From the NCBI RefSeq assembly GCF_900696085.1, contig NZ_CAADFC020000006.1, positions 1 through 44,903 of the forward strand: 44,903 nucleotides of DNA. Reading direction: 5' to 3'. Of the stretch, positions 1 to 7,940 are shown one piece after another. The notes under the pieces are model-generated. The model worked only from the letters and a program-made list of their open reading frames with translations, made no database searches and was not told where the DNA came from. This stretch comes from Bradyrhizobium ivorense. Its GTDB lineage: Bacteria; Pseudomonadota; Alphaproteobacteria; Rhizobiales; Xanthobacteraceae. The position numbers and the translations under genes are program-made. Positions within the stretch are counted from its first letter, which is position 1. Each line of letters opens with the position of its first letter.

Positions 1-280
1 TCGCCGGCGACATGCGCATCACGCCGTCCGCGATCGTTGGCCAAACGAACTTGCAACCTTCGAGGCGTTTGTGCACCAACACCAGGCCCGTTCGGTCCCA
101 GACCAAAATCTTGATCCGGTCCGCTCGTTTTGATCGGAACACGAAGGCCGCGCCGCTGAACGGATCGAGACCAAGCATCTCCTGCACCTTCGCCGCAAGC
201 CCGTCGTGTCCACAGCGGAAGTCGATCGGCCGCGTGGCCACGTAAATCTTCAGATCAGCACCGGCCGCGATTATCGTGAC
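1..280 (-). CDS. tnpB: IS66 TnpB (Orf2-like) protein, partial
   Basis: Translation of the minus strand from 280 to the window edge gives a typical IS66 Orf2 protein: ADLKIYVATRPIDFRCGHDG, then DPFSGAAFVFRSKRADRIK and LVWDRTGLVLVHKRLEG. TnpB is an accessory protein needed for IS66 transposition; its biochemical role is not settled. It overlaps the end of tnpA (stop at 271-273), as is usual for these elements. No ATG or GTG is present near the overlap, so the start is probably a rare codon (ATA or ATC) or is coupled to tnpA. The C-terminus is outside the window. Confidence 0.85.
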
Positions 281-693
281 GCTCGCACCGCACGGATCAC
301 CCGGGATAGCTGGTCAGCATCAATGGCCGTATCCGTCCGCAGCACGACATCGCCGATCGCGATCTCAAGCTTGATCGCCGGAACCTGACGCTCCTCCGAC
401 GCATCTTCCACAACCAGCGGCGCAAACGTCGGTGGAGACGCCTCGCACGGCGGCAACATACCTCGTTGTCGAAGCCGCCGTCGCCAATCGTAGACCTGCC
501 AGCGCGTCGCTCCGTGCTTGCGCGCCACCTCGGATACCTGGGCGCCGGGTAACAGACTCTCGGCGGCGATCCGAGCTCTCTCAGCTTCCGACCGCACACG
601 ACGTCCTGACGGCCCTTCAAGGATCTCCAGCCGGCTCACCGACCCCGCCGATGAGCCGTCCAAATGGACGTCCTTTTTGCTGTCCAATCCCAT
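271..693 (-). CDS. tnpA: IS66 TnpA, helix-turn-helix transposase subunit
   Basis: About 140 residues from the ATG at 693 (MGLDSKKDVHLDG). The middle part (RSEAERARIAAESLLPGAQV, then SEVARKHGATRWQVYDWRRR) is the helix-turn-helix of the IS66/IS3 OrfA type, which binds the element's ends. An in-frame upstream ATG at 729 would add 12 residues; 693 is preferred because the conserved part begins soon after it. The stop overlaps the tnpB frame. The gene looks intact. Confidence 0.85.
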   Translation of the reverse strand: MGLDSKKDVHLDGSSAGSVSRLEILEGPSGRRVRSEAERARIAAESLLPGAQVSEVARKHGATRWQVYDWRRRLRQRGMLPPCEASPPTFAPLVVEDASEERQVPAIKLEIAIGDVVLRTDTAIDADQLSRVIRAVRASR

Positions 694-772
694 CCCAAAC
701 CTCCGTACAAGCCGGAGGCTTCTTCGCATAGCTACCCAGATCCCGAAGCAAGGGTTCCGGCTAAGCGCTTAC

Positions 773-940
773 GACGCCCCTTCGGATAATGAAGCTAAGA
801 AGCGCCTATAAGGCAGGAATCACGCCAAAGCAAAGCACCTTTAGCTTGGTTCGACCTCGGCCGGACGGCGGCATGAGGCCGCATCAGGGATGGGACTTGG
901 CCGCTGCAATAGGAACGGAGGTATATGCAATCAACGAGCC
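773..940 (+). pseudogene. M23-type peptidoglycan endopeptidase fragment
   Basis: The frame through 789-938 reads SLVRPRPDGGMRPHQGWDLA followed by AAIGTEVYAI, which matches the start of the LytM/M23 zinc metallopeptidase domain; HQGWD supplies the His-x3-Asp metal-binding motif. The frame is already open at 773, where the IS66 tip ends, and the similarity stops at about 940, before the second HxH motif. The piece is therefore truncated at both ends and cannot be active. The frame continues to 1139 but I recognise nothing there. Confidence 0.6.
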
Positions 941-1235
941 GTGGGATCGCCACGGGGGCCACGATCCAGCTACGAACTCAGGTGGCATTGACGTCTCAGA
1001 ACTGTTTCCCGGCCAGCAGGCGTTTCCATTTTTCGCCAGCGGCATCGCGACAGTCGCTCAGGTAGCGGCCAACTTCGGCGCATCGGCATTCGCTCACGAT
1101 GTGCCGTTCGGGTTTGTCGCTTGGGACGTTGTCGAATGAACGCGTAGCGCGCTGCGTGAGCAAGATCGAGGTTCATGCCTGATGCCGACGCCGCGCGACA
1201 AACATTGGGCGGCGTTCTCAATCACCGGGGCCAGA
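941..1235. other. Stretch without a recognisable gene
   Basis: Open frames exist on both strands but none has a convincing ribosome binding site, domain or homology I recognise. I regard it as decayed sequence between the M23 remnant and the next gene. Confidence 0.4.
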
Positions 1236-1697
1236 TTACCAAGGCGGCCGAGCGCCATGAGGAGGGCGCTCGGGTACGGGCCCTGCAACCTTGGAAAGTA
1301 AGTCTTGGCGGAGCGATGATGGCATCCCGAGCACCCCTGACATTTGTCTCAAGAAATCTGCCGGGAACAAGGTCGTGCTTTCGAGCTTCTCCCAGCGTTT
1401 GTTACGATACGCAAAGGTGGTCACGACAATCGTGCTGCTCGCGAGATTTGGCTGCAGGTAACTGACGAAAATTCCAGGATAGGTTATCCCTCCGATAGTT
1501 CCTTTCGGCCAAATTAGAAAAGTCGAGGGATTGGGTTTGGTGATCCAACGTTGTGTCGCCCTGAGCTCGTCAAGCGCGCTAACGATGCTTTCGAGAAGCA
1601 CCTTTGGGGCTCGGCGCGCATCAAGCCCGGATTTGATGACCGAACTGGCGAAATACCCAACGGCACCGAGTAGAACGAAGGCCAATAACGGGTTCAT
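1236..1697 (-). CDS. Hypothetical membrane-anchored protein
   Basis: 153 residues from an ATG preceded by a good Shine-Dalgarno (GGGAGGT, 1699-1708 region on the minus strand). Residues 1-20 (MNPLLAFVLLGAVGYFASSV) form one hydrophobic segment, likely a membrane anchor or uncleaved signal. The rest is a soluble domain of mixed alpha/beta character (STFLIWPKGTIGGITYPGIF, SSTIVVTTFAYRNKRWEKLE) with no motif I can name. The proline-rich C-terminus (VPERPPHGARPPW) may be altered by neighbouring decay. It is separated by about 80 bases from the next minus-strand gene upstream. Function unknown. Confidence 0.6.
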   Translation of the reverse strand: MNPLLAFVLLGAVGYFASSVIKSGLDARRAPKVLLESIVSALDELRATQRWITKPNPSTFLIWPKGTIGGITYPGIFVSYLQPNLASSTIVVTTFAYRNKRWEKLESTTLFPADFLRQMSGVLGMPSSLRQDLLSKVAGPVPERPPHGARPPW

Positions 1698-1774
1698 TTC
1701 TACCTCCCTGTTGGTATAGCGAAATCAACGATCCCGATCGGACAGGTGGCGAGCTTTTAGAGGACCAAAAAGAA

Positions 1775-2215
1775 TCAACTCGTGCCAGCGATGATGAGAA
1801 GGTTGTTCAGTACTGGCGTACAGCAGAACGCCGCCACGATAGCGATGTTGTAAGGGTTGTTGCTGCGCCAAAGCAGAAACATCATAAAATAGGTCAAACC
1901 GAGCTTGGGGATCAGCCACCAAGGGCCGAGCCATGTCTGAGCGACGTGCATGAACGGGTTCAGCTCGCCGAGGCCGAGATTGAGGATCGTGTTCGTGGTG
2001 TAGAGGTCGGCGACTCCGAGGAGCAGGACGGCCAGCACCAGGAATGTCTTAGCGACGTAACGCGGCCCGAGAATGATCTCGTAAGCGAATGCGACGCCCT
2101 CGGGGTCGTTTTTCTTAAACCAAACTTGCGCGGTATGGTTGGTTGCAAAGACCCTCAAGTGTTCTGGGTCGCCAACGATTTTGCTTGTGTCGGTATAGAT
2201 CCAAATTTTAGCCAT
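1775..2215 (-). CDS. DUF5658-type small integral membrane protein
   Basis: 146 residues. An N-terminal soluble segment of about 50 residues (MAKIWIYTDTSKIVGDPEHL, then FATNHTAQVWFKKNDPEGVA) precedes three hydrophobic helices: about 53-70, 90-112 and 120-142. The stretch GLGELNPFMH between helices 1 and 2 and the WWLIPKLGL segment resemble DUF5658 proteins, small predicted membrane proteins of unknown role. A purine-rich GAGGGGCGG lies upstream of the ATG. The start overlaps the stop of the small gene 2208-2384, so the two are probably co-translated. Confidence 0.7.
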   Translation of the reverse strand: MAKIWIYTDTSKIVGDPEHLRVFATNHTAQVWFKKNDPEGVAFAYEIILGPRYVAKTFLVLAVLLLGVADLYTTNTILNLGLGELNPFMHVAQTWLGPWWLIPKLGLTYFMMFLLWRSNNPYNIAIVAAFCCTPVLNNLLIIAGTS

Positions 2216-2384
2216 GCGGCTTTCCGCCCCTCTCGTCGAGTGCGTTGTCGGCTATGCTGCCCTCCGCCATGGCCTCTACAGCGTCAATAAGGCGCTGCCG
2301 CGTTGCCCGAGCTTTGATCGAGCGAAATGCTCGCAGCAGTCGGAAAAGATCTGCGGCGTCTTGAGCGAGCTGCTCCTTCGTCAA
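2208..2384 (-). CDS. Small helical hypothetical protein
   Basis: 58 residues if started at the TTG at 2384 (LTKEQLAQDAADLFRLLRAF). An ATG at 2462 would add 26 residues, but these are hydrophobic and unlike the rest, so the TTG start is preferred with some doubt. The sequence is charged and helical (RSIKARATRQRLIDAVEAMA) without cysteine or a membrane segment. Its stop overlaps the start of the DUF5658-type gene, which suggests one transcription unit. No family recognised. Confidence 0.45.
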   Translation of the reverse strand: MTKEQLAQDAADLFRLLRAFRSIKARATRQRLIDAVEAMAEGSIADNALDERGGKPHG

Positions 2385-2703
2385 AACAAGCCCCGAAACA
2401 AAATGAAACAATAGGGCAAATCTACCGATGGCCAGCTGCGTTGCAATTGGGAGATGGGCCACCCGTGGTTCTACGGGGCTCGAAACCCGCGTTGGATGTC
2501 AGCGCGGCCCGCTTATCGAAGCTGTTGGGAGTGGCGGGCAGCGAGGCCCCGTGGGGTTTTGTGGGCTTCGGAGCCTCGCCTTACGCCGGATCTCGAACCC
2601 TTGGAGGGTGCCGAGAGGAGGAATTGAAGAGACTTCCTGCGTGGCCGTCTTTAACCTGCGTTAGCTCTGAAGCGAAGTGTGCTCCATCAAGCCTGCGCGG
2701 CGC
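2385..2703. other. Stretch without a supported gene
   Basis: A plus-strand frame runs through here (2327-2833) but it shadows the small gene on the other strand and then the decayed minus-strand genes, and it has no ribosome binding site. I see no promoter, RNA gene or repeat that I can defend. Confidence 0.4.
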
Positions 2704-2964
2704 TTATCGCTCTCCCGGCCACCAGGTCGACGGCGGGTTCATGGTGGAAATCTTGGTTGTCCGCAGTGCCACCAGATGGCTGCGCTTGAACGGATGGCCG
2801 TGCTGGCGCGAGCAGTCCTTGCAGCGCATGTAGCGCTCCAGTTCATGGATCGGCGTCCACTTCGGCCGTCTGACGATGTCGAGGGCGACCGTCTGGTGAG
2901 TCTCGCACCCTGGCACTTCACTTCGAGATAGCGGTAACCGGCGTTCAGGGCGTCGCCCAGAGCG
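2704..2964 (-). pseudogene. Conserved rhizobial hypothetical protein, 5'-truncated and frameshifted
   Basis: The minus strand encodes ALGDALNAGYRYLEVKCQG in one frame (about 2963-2907) and then CETHQTVALDIVRRPKWTP, ELERYMRCKDCSRQHGHPF and TKISTMNPPSTWWPGER in the next frame (about 2906-2704). Joined, they give a Cys-containing protein of a type I associate with rhizobial genomes, where C-x2-C-like pairs suggest metal binding. One base is missing near 2905 (expected GGC-TGC, seen GG-TGC). The N-terminus is replaced by the recombinase remnant upstream, so this is a fused, inactive relic. Confidence 0.6.
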
Positions 2965-3225
2965 GGGGACGCCGCTGCGGACGTCATCGAGCAACTCGAT
3001 CAGCCCCTCTCGGCGTTCGATGCGAAGGCCACTGCGGCCTTCGTCCGCGTAGGTGCGAACGATCACGAGATCGCGTTGCGCGGCATAGACCGCGATGGCG
3101 GCAGCCTGGTTCTGCGTCGAGTAGCGCTAATGGTCGGTCGACATCCGGACGTATTGAGCGGCGCGGCCGACGCGCGTCGGCGACAGCAGATCGGACCGCG
3201 GGCGTGCGATCAATGCGTTGGCCAT
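2965..3225 (-). pseudogene. Serine recombinase (resolvase/invertase) N-terminal fragment with an internal stop
   Basis: From the ATG at 3225 the minus strand reads MANALIARPRSDLLSPTRVG, AAQYVRMSTDH, then an in-frame TAG at 3127-3129, then RYSTQNQAAAIAVYAAQRDL and VRTYADEGRSGLRIERREGL. This is the catalytic domain start of a large serine recombinase: YVRMSTDxQxYST contains the nucleophile serine, and the TAG sits where these proteins have Gln (CAG to TAG). Only about 85 residues remain before the sequence passes into the unrelated relic downstream. Dead by both the stop and the truncation. Confidence 0.75.
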
Positions 3226-3303
3226 GGGATTGCCCCAAAAGACCGCGGCTGCTTTGAGCCGGAATGCGAGAGTTTTAGCAGGACACTCAGTTCGGGCCAG
3301 CAA

Positions 3304-3883
3304 TCAAGGTCCACATTCCTTTGAGATGGCTGTCTCGAGTGCCGGCACCCAGGCCTTGTAACCTTTGGCGTTGAAATGCTTGCCGTCGGTCATCTTGGAT
3401 CCCGATGGCAGTTCAGGATCGACAAATTGAACGCCGCGGGCGGTTGCGGCTGCCCCCGATCGCAGCGTTGGTACGCGCGTCGGCGACGGCGGCGACCACT
3501 GGTGGCCGCGTCGACAGCGGTTTGACCATGTCGATAAGCTCAGCGAAATCGCGTTGCACCGTGGCCGATCCTACATCATTCGCCCCGACGGTCAGGGCGA
3601 CCAGGAATGCGCCTTTTGGGCCAAGCAGGCGCGTGGCCAATCGTCGCCACAGCTCTCTCGGCAGTGGGGCCATCTCGGTTATGCTATCGCCGAGGACGAC
3701 GATGGGAGCCGCGGCATCCGCGAGCGCGGCGCGTATCATGAATTCGCGCACGTCGGCGTGATCGTGAAAGGTGCGCTGAGACACCTCGCCAAAGCGTTTG
3801 CGCATCCTCTGTAATTCAGTGAAGGAGGCGACAAAACCGACCAGAAAAACGACAGTCAGTATCCAGGGGAGCGCGCGGTGCAT
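3304..3883 (-). pseudogene. SGNH/GDSL-family hydrolase with a single-base frameshift
   Basis: Begins with a membrane or signal segment (MHRALPWILTVVFLVGFVAS). Block I is IVVLGDSITEMAPLP with the nucleophile Ser in GDS. Block III is VALTVGANDVGSATVQRDF with the Asn. Block V, DGKHFNAKGYKAW with the Asp and His, is in a different frame near 3365. Deleting one base from the C run at 3453-3457 restores one continuous frame through AIGAAATARGVQFVDPELP to the stop at 3304 (about 192 residues). So all catalytic blocks survive but a +1 slip separates them. It is either a recent pseudogene or a sequencing error in a homopolymer. The family hydrolyses esters, often on lipids or cell-wall sugars. Confidence 0.8.
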
Positions 3884-4222
3884 GGCGCTCAGCTACCATT
3901 GGCTGGAGAGCCTTAGCAAGATTCAGCGACGTGATGCGGCTGCGCTAATTAGTCTTAGTTACCCCTGCGGTATGCGCAGAAAGCCGCCTCCGCCGTTTGG
4001 CTACTGGCCGCTGGGTGCAGGTGAGCGGATTATGCGCGAGCTTCGGGGACAAAAGCTTAACGCAAGTTATAGTTCCGCTCGCGAAACTCAGATCGCGATT
4101 GTCAACGTCTTGATCCAAATCAAAACTGCTCGGTGTGAGAGGCAAAAGCTCTGAGTGGGGCGCCCTTTCTCAGTGGGCACGCCTCACGGAATGGGCACCC
4201 CAAACTTTAGGGAGGAAATGCC
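3884..4222. promoter_or_regulatory. Upstream region of the Gly-rich gene with three 18-bp-period repeats
   Basis: No gene supported in most of this stretch. At 4156, 4174 and 4192 three copies of a TGGG(G/C)-centred unit (TGGGGCGCCC, TGGGCACGCC, TGGGCACCCC) are spaced exactly 18 bases apart. The first and last can also pair (4156-4165 with 4193-4202, one mismatch). They end just before the Shine-Dalgarno GGGAGGAAA of the next gene, so they could be protein-binding sites or a leader hairpin. Confidence 0.4.
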
Positions 4223-4693
4223 ATGCTCCGATGCCTTCTCGCTGTCTTAGCAGCGCTCGTTCTTATCACTGTGAGTCTCATCCCCGATGAAGCCTTCGCT
4301 CGCCGTGGCGGAGGTGGAGGGTTCCGTGGCGGCGGTGGATTTCACGGCGGTGGTATGCGTGCCGGTGGCTTCCACGGCGGCGGGATGCGAGCTGCCCACG
4401 TTCGCGGTGGCGGATACCGAGTGGCGGGCGGCCGCTATGGTGTTGCCGGCCGCGGCTATGGATATCGACCGATACCGGGTCGCCCCGTCGCGCGAACGGC
4501 AGTTCGACGAGGGGCCTACCGGAATGCCGCTTATCGCGGGGCTTACAGAGGAGCGGCGTATGGTGTGGGTGCCGCAGCTGTAGGCGCCGCCGCAGCCGGA
4601 GCCTACGGCTATTACAACAGCGGCTGCTATTACGACGCCTATGGCAGTTATGTCTGCCCAGGCCAGTATCCCTACTCAGGATATAGGTACTGA
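4223..4693 (+). CDS. Secreted glycine-rich protein
   Basis: 156 residues with a clear signal peptide (MLRCLLAVLAALVLITVSLI, cleavage likely after DEAFA near residue 27). The mature part starts with a low-complexity Gly/His/Arg region containing the repeat GGGFHGGGMRAGGFHGGGMR, followed by Arg/Tyr/Ala-rich sequence and a Tyr/Cys-rich end (YYNSGCYYDAYGSYVCPGQY). Two cysteines near the C-terminus may form a disulfide. Such proteins are common in Bradyrhizobium and related genera and are thought to be exported; no enzymatic motif is seen. A strong Shine-Dalgarno (GGGAGGAAATGCC) precedes the ATG. Confidence 0.75.
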   Translation: MLRCLLAVLAALVLITVSLIPDEAFARRGGGGGFRGGGGFHGGGMRAGGFHGGGMRAAHVRGGGYRVAGGRYGVAGRGYGYRPIPGRPVARTAVRRGAYRNAAYRGAYRGAAYGVGAAAVGAAAAGAYGYYNSGCYYDAYGSYVCPGQYPYSGYRY

Positions 4694-4743
4694 TCGAAAC
4701 TGAGTGAGACGGCGGTCGCCACTGAAGCTGCTGCCGTCATCAC

Positions 4744-4965
4744 TCAAAATTTGCTCCGCCCGCGTAGATCCGGCCAAGCCGCTTGTTCTTCGGCGATGGT
4801 CCTGAGCTGATGCTGCGACCGAATTTGCAAGCTGTCCATCAGCCTTTGTCGCTGCAAAGCAATTTGATCTTCTCTGCCACCGATCTCAACAGCGATTTGC
4901 CCGTCCGTTTTTCCTTGCGCCAAGCGCCTAAGCAATTTCTTTTCACGTGGGGATAGGATCAGCAT
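4744..4965 (-). CDS. Stand-alone LuxR-type helix-turn-helix protein
   Basis: 73 residues, starting at the ATG at 4965 that overlaps the stop of the upstream gene (stop at 4959-4961), with no Shine-Dalgarno of its own; translational coupling is likely. LILSPREKKLLRRLAQGKTD followed by GQIAVEIGGREDQIALQRQR and LMDSLQIRSQHQL is the four-helix LuxR/FixJ C-terminal DNA-binding domain. There is no receiver or sensing domain, so it would have to act alone or with a partner, possibly as a GerE-like small regulator. The domain call is good; the role and the coupling to the exported upstream protein are inference. Confidence 0.65.
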   Translation of the reverse strand: MLILSPREKKLLRRLAQGKTDGQIAVEIGGREDQIALQRQRLMDSLQIRSQHQLRTIAEEQAAWPDLRGRSKF

Positions 4966-5384
4966 GGGCGATACATCGCCTTCAAAACCTTTCCCGGAAG
5001 AATTATCGTTCGGGATGTCAGACCACCGCGATCGGCGATCCACTGCTGCACAGGCTTTGGATACAAAGAGTAGAGCTTCTGGGTCGCCTGAAGGTTGGTG
5101 ACAGGACGTCCACGTGGGCCGAAATCCCAGGCCGCGTGGAAGGCGAGTTTCGCCTGCGGCGTCACGCAGATCTGGTTCCAAGGGATGGTCAGCACAATCG
5201 TGCAAGCCGATGCACACAATCCATCGATGATGACAGATTGGCCTGACTCTCGCACCACGTCGTACTTGTGCAAATATTTCTCAATCAGCCCGCCGCGATC
5301 ATTCTTAATCCATACCGCGGCATCGCTCGCGTTTGATCCGATCAGCAAGAATGCAGCGATAGTCAGCTCTAAAGAGCATCTCAT
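4959..5384 (-). CDS. Exported ClpP/crotonase-fold-like protein
   Basis: 141 residues from the ATG at 5384, chosen because GAGGTG lies 5 bases upstream and a signal peptide starts there (MRCSLELTIAAFLLIGSNAS). The core SVIIDGLCASACTIVL resembles the nucleophile elbow of ClpP-like serine peptidases, with Ser at residue 59. A His follows 24 residues later in KLAFHAAW (residue 83), close to the 25-residue Ser-His spacing of ClpP. Two cysteines flank the Ser (C57, C61). It is likely a periplasmic hydrolase or a degenerate relative; activity is not shown. It overlaps the downstream HTH gene. Confidence 0.65.
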   Translation of the reverse strand: MRCSLELTIAAFLLIGSNASDAAVWIKNDRGGLIEKYLHKYDVVRESGQSVIIDGLCASACTIVLTIPWNQICVTPQAKLAFHAAWDFGPRGRPVTNLQATQKLYSLYPKPVQQWIADRGGLTSRTIILPGKVLKAMYRPC

Positions 5385-5545
5385 GCTGCACCTCAACTCA
5401 ATAGCCTCCGAGCCCGCCAGCATCAAACCTCTGGGTGTGTTTCCACCGCTTGATCTGGATCAAATTGCGAGTCCACGGCAGCGACCTTCCGTCCAAACAG
5501 GAGGGGGGGCCCGTGCACGCCCAGTGTTTTGGACTCCCCGGTGGC

Positions 5546-5809
5546 TCAGGCGAACAAGTCGGCGCCGGCCTGCTTGATCCGCACGTAGGTTCCGCTTTCG
5601 TGAAGCTCGAGCCAGCCGCGCTCGATCGCGAGCTTCAGACCGGCGCTGTACTCCGCCGGCGTGCCCTTGTCCTCGAACAGGAAGGGGCCGTTGATCTTCT
5701 CGATGTAGATGCGGGCGTCCTGGATGGGCTCAAAGGCGCGGGCGTGCTCCATCAGGCGACGGGCGGCTTTTTCGGGATCGGCATAGGGGCGGTCGGTCAC
5801 AGATTTCAT
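5546..5809 (-). CDS. Small conserved hypothetical protein
   Basis: 87 residues (MKSVTDRPYADPEKAARRLM, then RIYIEKINGPFLFEDKGTPA and ERGWLELHESGTYVRIKQAG). The composition, no membrane segment and a terminal beta-wing-like stretch are compatible with a small winged-helix or adaptor protein. It resembles a small protein I associate with Bradyrhizobium genomes, but I know no function. The ribosome binding site is weak (AGGCAACACCCG before the ATG). It stands alone between the exported ClpP-like gene and a stretch without genes. Confidence 0.65.
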   Translation of the reverse strand: MKSVTDRPYADPEKAARRLMEHARAFEPIQDARIYIEKINGPFLFEDKGTPAEYSAGLKLAIERGWLELHESGTYVRIKQAGADLFA

Positions 5810-6132
5810 CGGGTGTTGCCTGGCGCGCTGTTTGCGCAGGACGGAGCTAACCGAAAAGCCAAGCCAAAGCTTCCCAGAAAAGCCATCCCAAAAAATAAAT
5901 CCACAGGCCGTTCGCCAACATCAGACATGCTAGGAAGCTCGTCGCCAGCAGTCTTTCTCCAGCAACTCTAAGCCGCCCCCGCGAGCCCCAAAACCTGAAC
6001 TGCGCTGCGGACGGAGCTGAAAGGTTCTTTTGAGGCTGAAAGCCTTCTCGATCCTCGTCATCGGCACAAGTCGCTGAAACCGCAGCAAATGCGAACGCCC
6101 TCCTCCGAGCGCACTATAAACCCACGCTGCGC
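5810..6132. other. Stretch without a supported gene
   Basis: Frames on both strands lack ribosome binding sites and recognisable domains. No tRNA, hairpin with T-tract or repeat was noticed. Confidence 0.4.
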
Positions 6133-6326
6133 TCAAAACGTGCCGGGGTAGGCGCCGCCGTCTATGAGGATGTTCTGGCCCGTGACGTAGCCGGCTCGCG
6201 CCGAGCAAAGGAAGGCGCACGTCGCCCCGAACTCGTCGAGATGGCCAAATCTTTTGGTCGGATTGGCGGTCCTAACCTCCTCAGTGACCTCTGCGACGCC
6301 GCGCGACGAGCTTTTCGCGAGTGAGG
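6133..6326 (-). pseudogene. 3' end of a short-chain dehydrogenase gene, cut by the IS21 element
   Basis: The minus strand from 6326 to the stop at 6133 encodes the last 63 residues of an SDR: RGVAEVTEEVRTANPTKRFG, EFGATCAFLCSARAGYVTGQ and NILIDGGAYPGTF, the usual C-terminal NILIDGG motif. The frame stays open up to the tip of the IS21 element at 6327. The missing N-terminal part (Rossmann motif and catalytic YxxxK) is not found on the other side of the element, so this is not a simple insertion. Confidence 0.85.
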
Positions 6327-6440
6327 TGTCATTCGGCCTGCAATATTGACCCCCTAAGCCGGGGGATCGGCGTCCAAAATTGACCCCCTACAGATTGGTC
6401 TGTTGCGCTGCCTGCTTTGGAACGAAGCAGGTGGTGGGGG

Positions 6441-7940
6441 ATGCTGATCGTGGAGACGATTGCCCGGATCCGGCGCGAGCACTTCATCAAGGGCAAGACG
6501 ATCAAGGAGATCGCCCGTGACCTGAAGGTGTCGCGGAACACGGTTCGGAAGGTGCTGAGGTCGGGAGAGACCTCCTTCGAGTACGAGCGGCAGGTGCAGC
6601 CGCGGCCAAAGCTGGGACGATGGGCAGTAGAGCTTGACGGACTGCTGGCGGCGAACGCGGCTAAATCGGCTCGTGAACAGCTGACGTTGATCCGCATCTT
6701 CGAAGAGCTGCGCGGTCGCGGCTATGACGGCGGTTACGATGCGGTGCGGCGTTACGCCAGGCGGTGGAGCAAAGAACGCGGGCAATCGACCGCGGCCGCT
6801 TATGTTCCGCTGAGCTTTGCGCCCGGCGAAGCCTACCAGTTCGACTGGAGCCACGAGGTGGTCTTGCTGAGCGGCACCACGGTGATGGTGAAGGCCGCCC
6901 ATGTCCGGCTCTGTCACAGCCGCATGCTGTTCGTGCGGGCCTATCCGCGGGAGACGCAGGAGATGGTGTTCGACGCCCACGACCGGGCGTTCGCCCTGTT
7001 CAAAGGCACCTGCACCCGCGGCATCTACGACAACATGAAGACCGCCGTAGAGACGATCTTCGTCGGTAAAGGGCGTCTCTACAATCGCCGCTTCCTGCAG
7101 ATGTGCAGCCACTATCTGGTCGATCCGGTCGCCTGCACGCCGGCGTCGGGCTGGGAGAAGGGGCAGGTCGAGAACCAGGTCGGGCTGGTCCGAGAGCGCT
7201 TCTTCACGCCGCGGCTACGGTTCAAAAACCTCGACGAGTTAAACGCCTGGCTGCTCGACAAATGCATCGCCTACGCCAAGGCTCATCGCCATCCGGAGCT
7301 GGTCGATCAGACGATCTGGGAAGTGTTCGAAGCCGAACGCCCCAAACTCGTTCCCTATGCCGGCCGCTTCGACGGCTTCCATGCGGTGACGGCATCGGTC
7401 TCGAAGACCTGTCTGGTGCGCTTCGACAACAACAAGTACTCGGTCGCAGCCAGCGCAGTCGGACGACCGGTCGAGGTTCAAGCCTATGCCGATCGCATCG
7501 TGATCCGTCAGGATGGACGCATCGTTGCCGAGCACCCGCGATCCTTCGGCCGCGGCGATACCGTCTACGACCCCTGGCATTATGTGCCGGTGCTCGCCCG
7601 CAAACCCGGCGCCTTGCGCAACGGCGCTCCCTTCAAAGACTGGGTGCTGCCGGCCGCGATCGAGCGGATCCGGCGCAAGCTTGCCAGCACCGACGATGGC
7701 AATCGGCAGATGGTCGACATCCTCAACGCGGTGCTGACGGACGGTCTGCCCGCGGTAGAAGCCGCCTGTGCCGAAGCGCTCGGTCATGGCGTCCATTCCG
7801 CCGATGTCGTGCTCAATATCCTGGCCCGTCAACGCGAACCCGCCCCACCGGCCAACATCATGACGCCGGCCGCACTGACGCTCCGTCATGCGCCGATCGC
7901 CGACTGTGCCCGCTACGACAACCTCCGGAGGACCATCTGA
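6441..7940 (+). CDS. istA: IS21-family transposase IstA
   Basis: 499 residues from the ATG at 6441, which has GGTGGTGGGGG just upstream; an earlier frame opening at 6417 is less likely. N-terminal helix-turn-helix (about 18-40: [20 protein letters not shown]). The integrase-like catalytic core has Asp in YQFDWSHE (about 135), Asp in [10 protein letters not shown] (about 197) and Glu in [10 protein letters not shown] (about 246), the DDE triad of IS21 transposases. IstA cuts and joins the element's ends, with IstB as ATPase partner. Its TGA overlaps the istB ATG. No damage seen. Confidence 0.95.
   Translation: MLIVETIARIRREHFIKGKTIKEIARDLKVSRNTVRKVLRSGETSFEYERQVQPRPKLGRWAVELDGLLAANAAKSAREQLTLIRIFEELRGRGYDGGYDAVRRYARRWSKERGQSTAAAYVPLSFAPGEAYQFDWSHEVVLLSGTTVMVKAAHVRLCHSRMLFVRAYPRETQEMVFDAHDRAFALFKGTCTRGIYDNMKTAVETIFVGKGRLYNRRFLQMCSHYLVDPVACTPASGWEKGQVENQVGLVRERFFTPRLRFKNLDELNAWLLDKCIAYAKAHRHPELVDQTIWEVFEAERPKLVPYAGRFDGFHAVTASVSKTCLVRFDNNKYSVAASAVGRPVEVQAYADRIVIRQDGRIVAEHPRSFGRGDTVYDPWHYVPVLARKPGALRNGAPFKDWVLPAAIERIRRKLASTDDGNRQMVDILNAVLTDGLPAVEAACAEALGHGVHSADVVLNILARQREPAPPANIMTPAALTLRHAPIADCARYDNLRRTI

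Larger units (their letters stand above)
1..772 (-). mobile_element. IS66-family insertion sequence, partial (left part outside the window)
   Basis: The element reads on the minus strand, tnpA then tnpB. Its terminal inverted repeat is visible at 752-772; read inward on the minus strand it begins GTAAGCGCTTAGCCGG, and GTAAGCG is the usual tip of IS66 elements. The other end and the large tnpC transposase gene lie beyond base 1. Immediately outside the tip (773 onward) an M23 peptidase reading frame is already open without its own start region, so the element probably interrupted that gene. Confidence 0.85.

Noticed and set aside
941..1139. Continuation of the M23 reading frame as a novel domain
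   Set aside because: Similarity stops at about 940 and the remainder has no domain; more likely unrelated sequence that happens to stay open.
2327..2833. Plus-strand frame of 168 codons
   Set aside because: Overlaps small minus-strand genes, has no ribosome binding site and no domain I can name.
3798..4154. Plus-strand frame upstream of the Gly-rich gene
   Set aside because: Starts inside the SGNH hydrolase on the other strand, no ribosome binding site, no recognisable domain.
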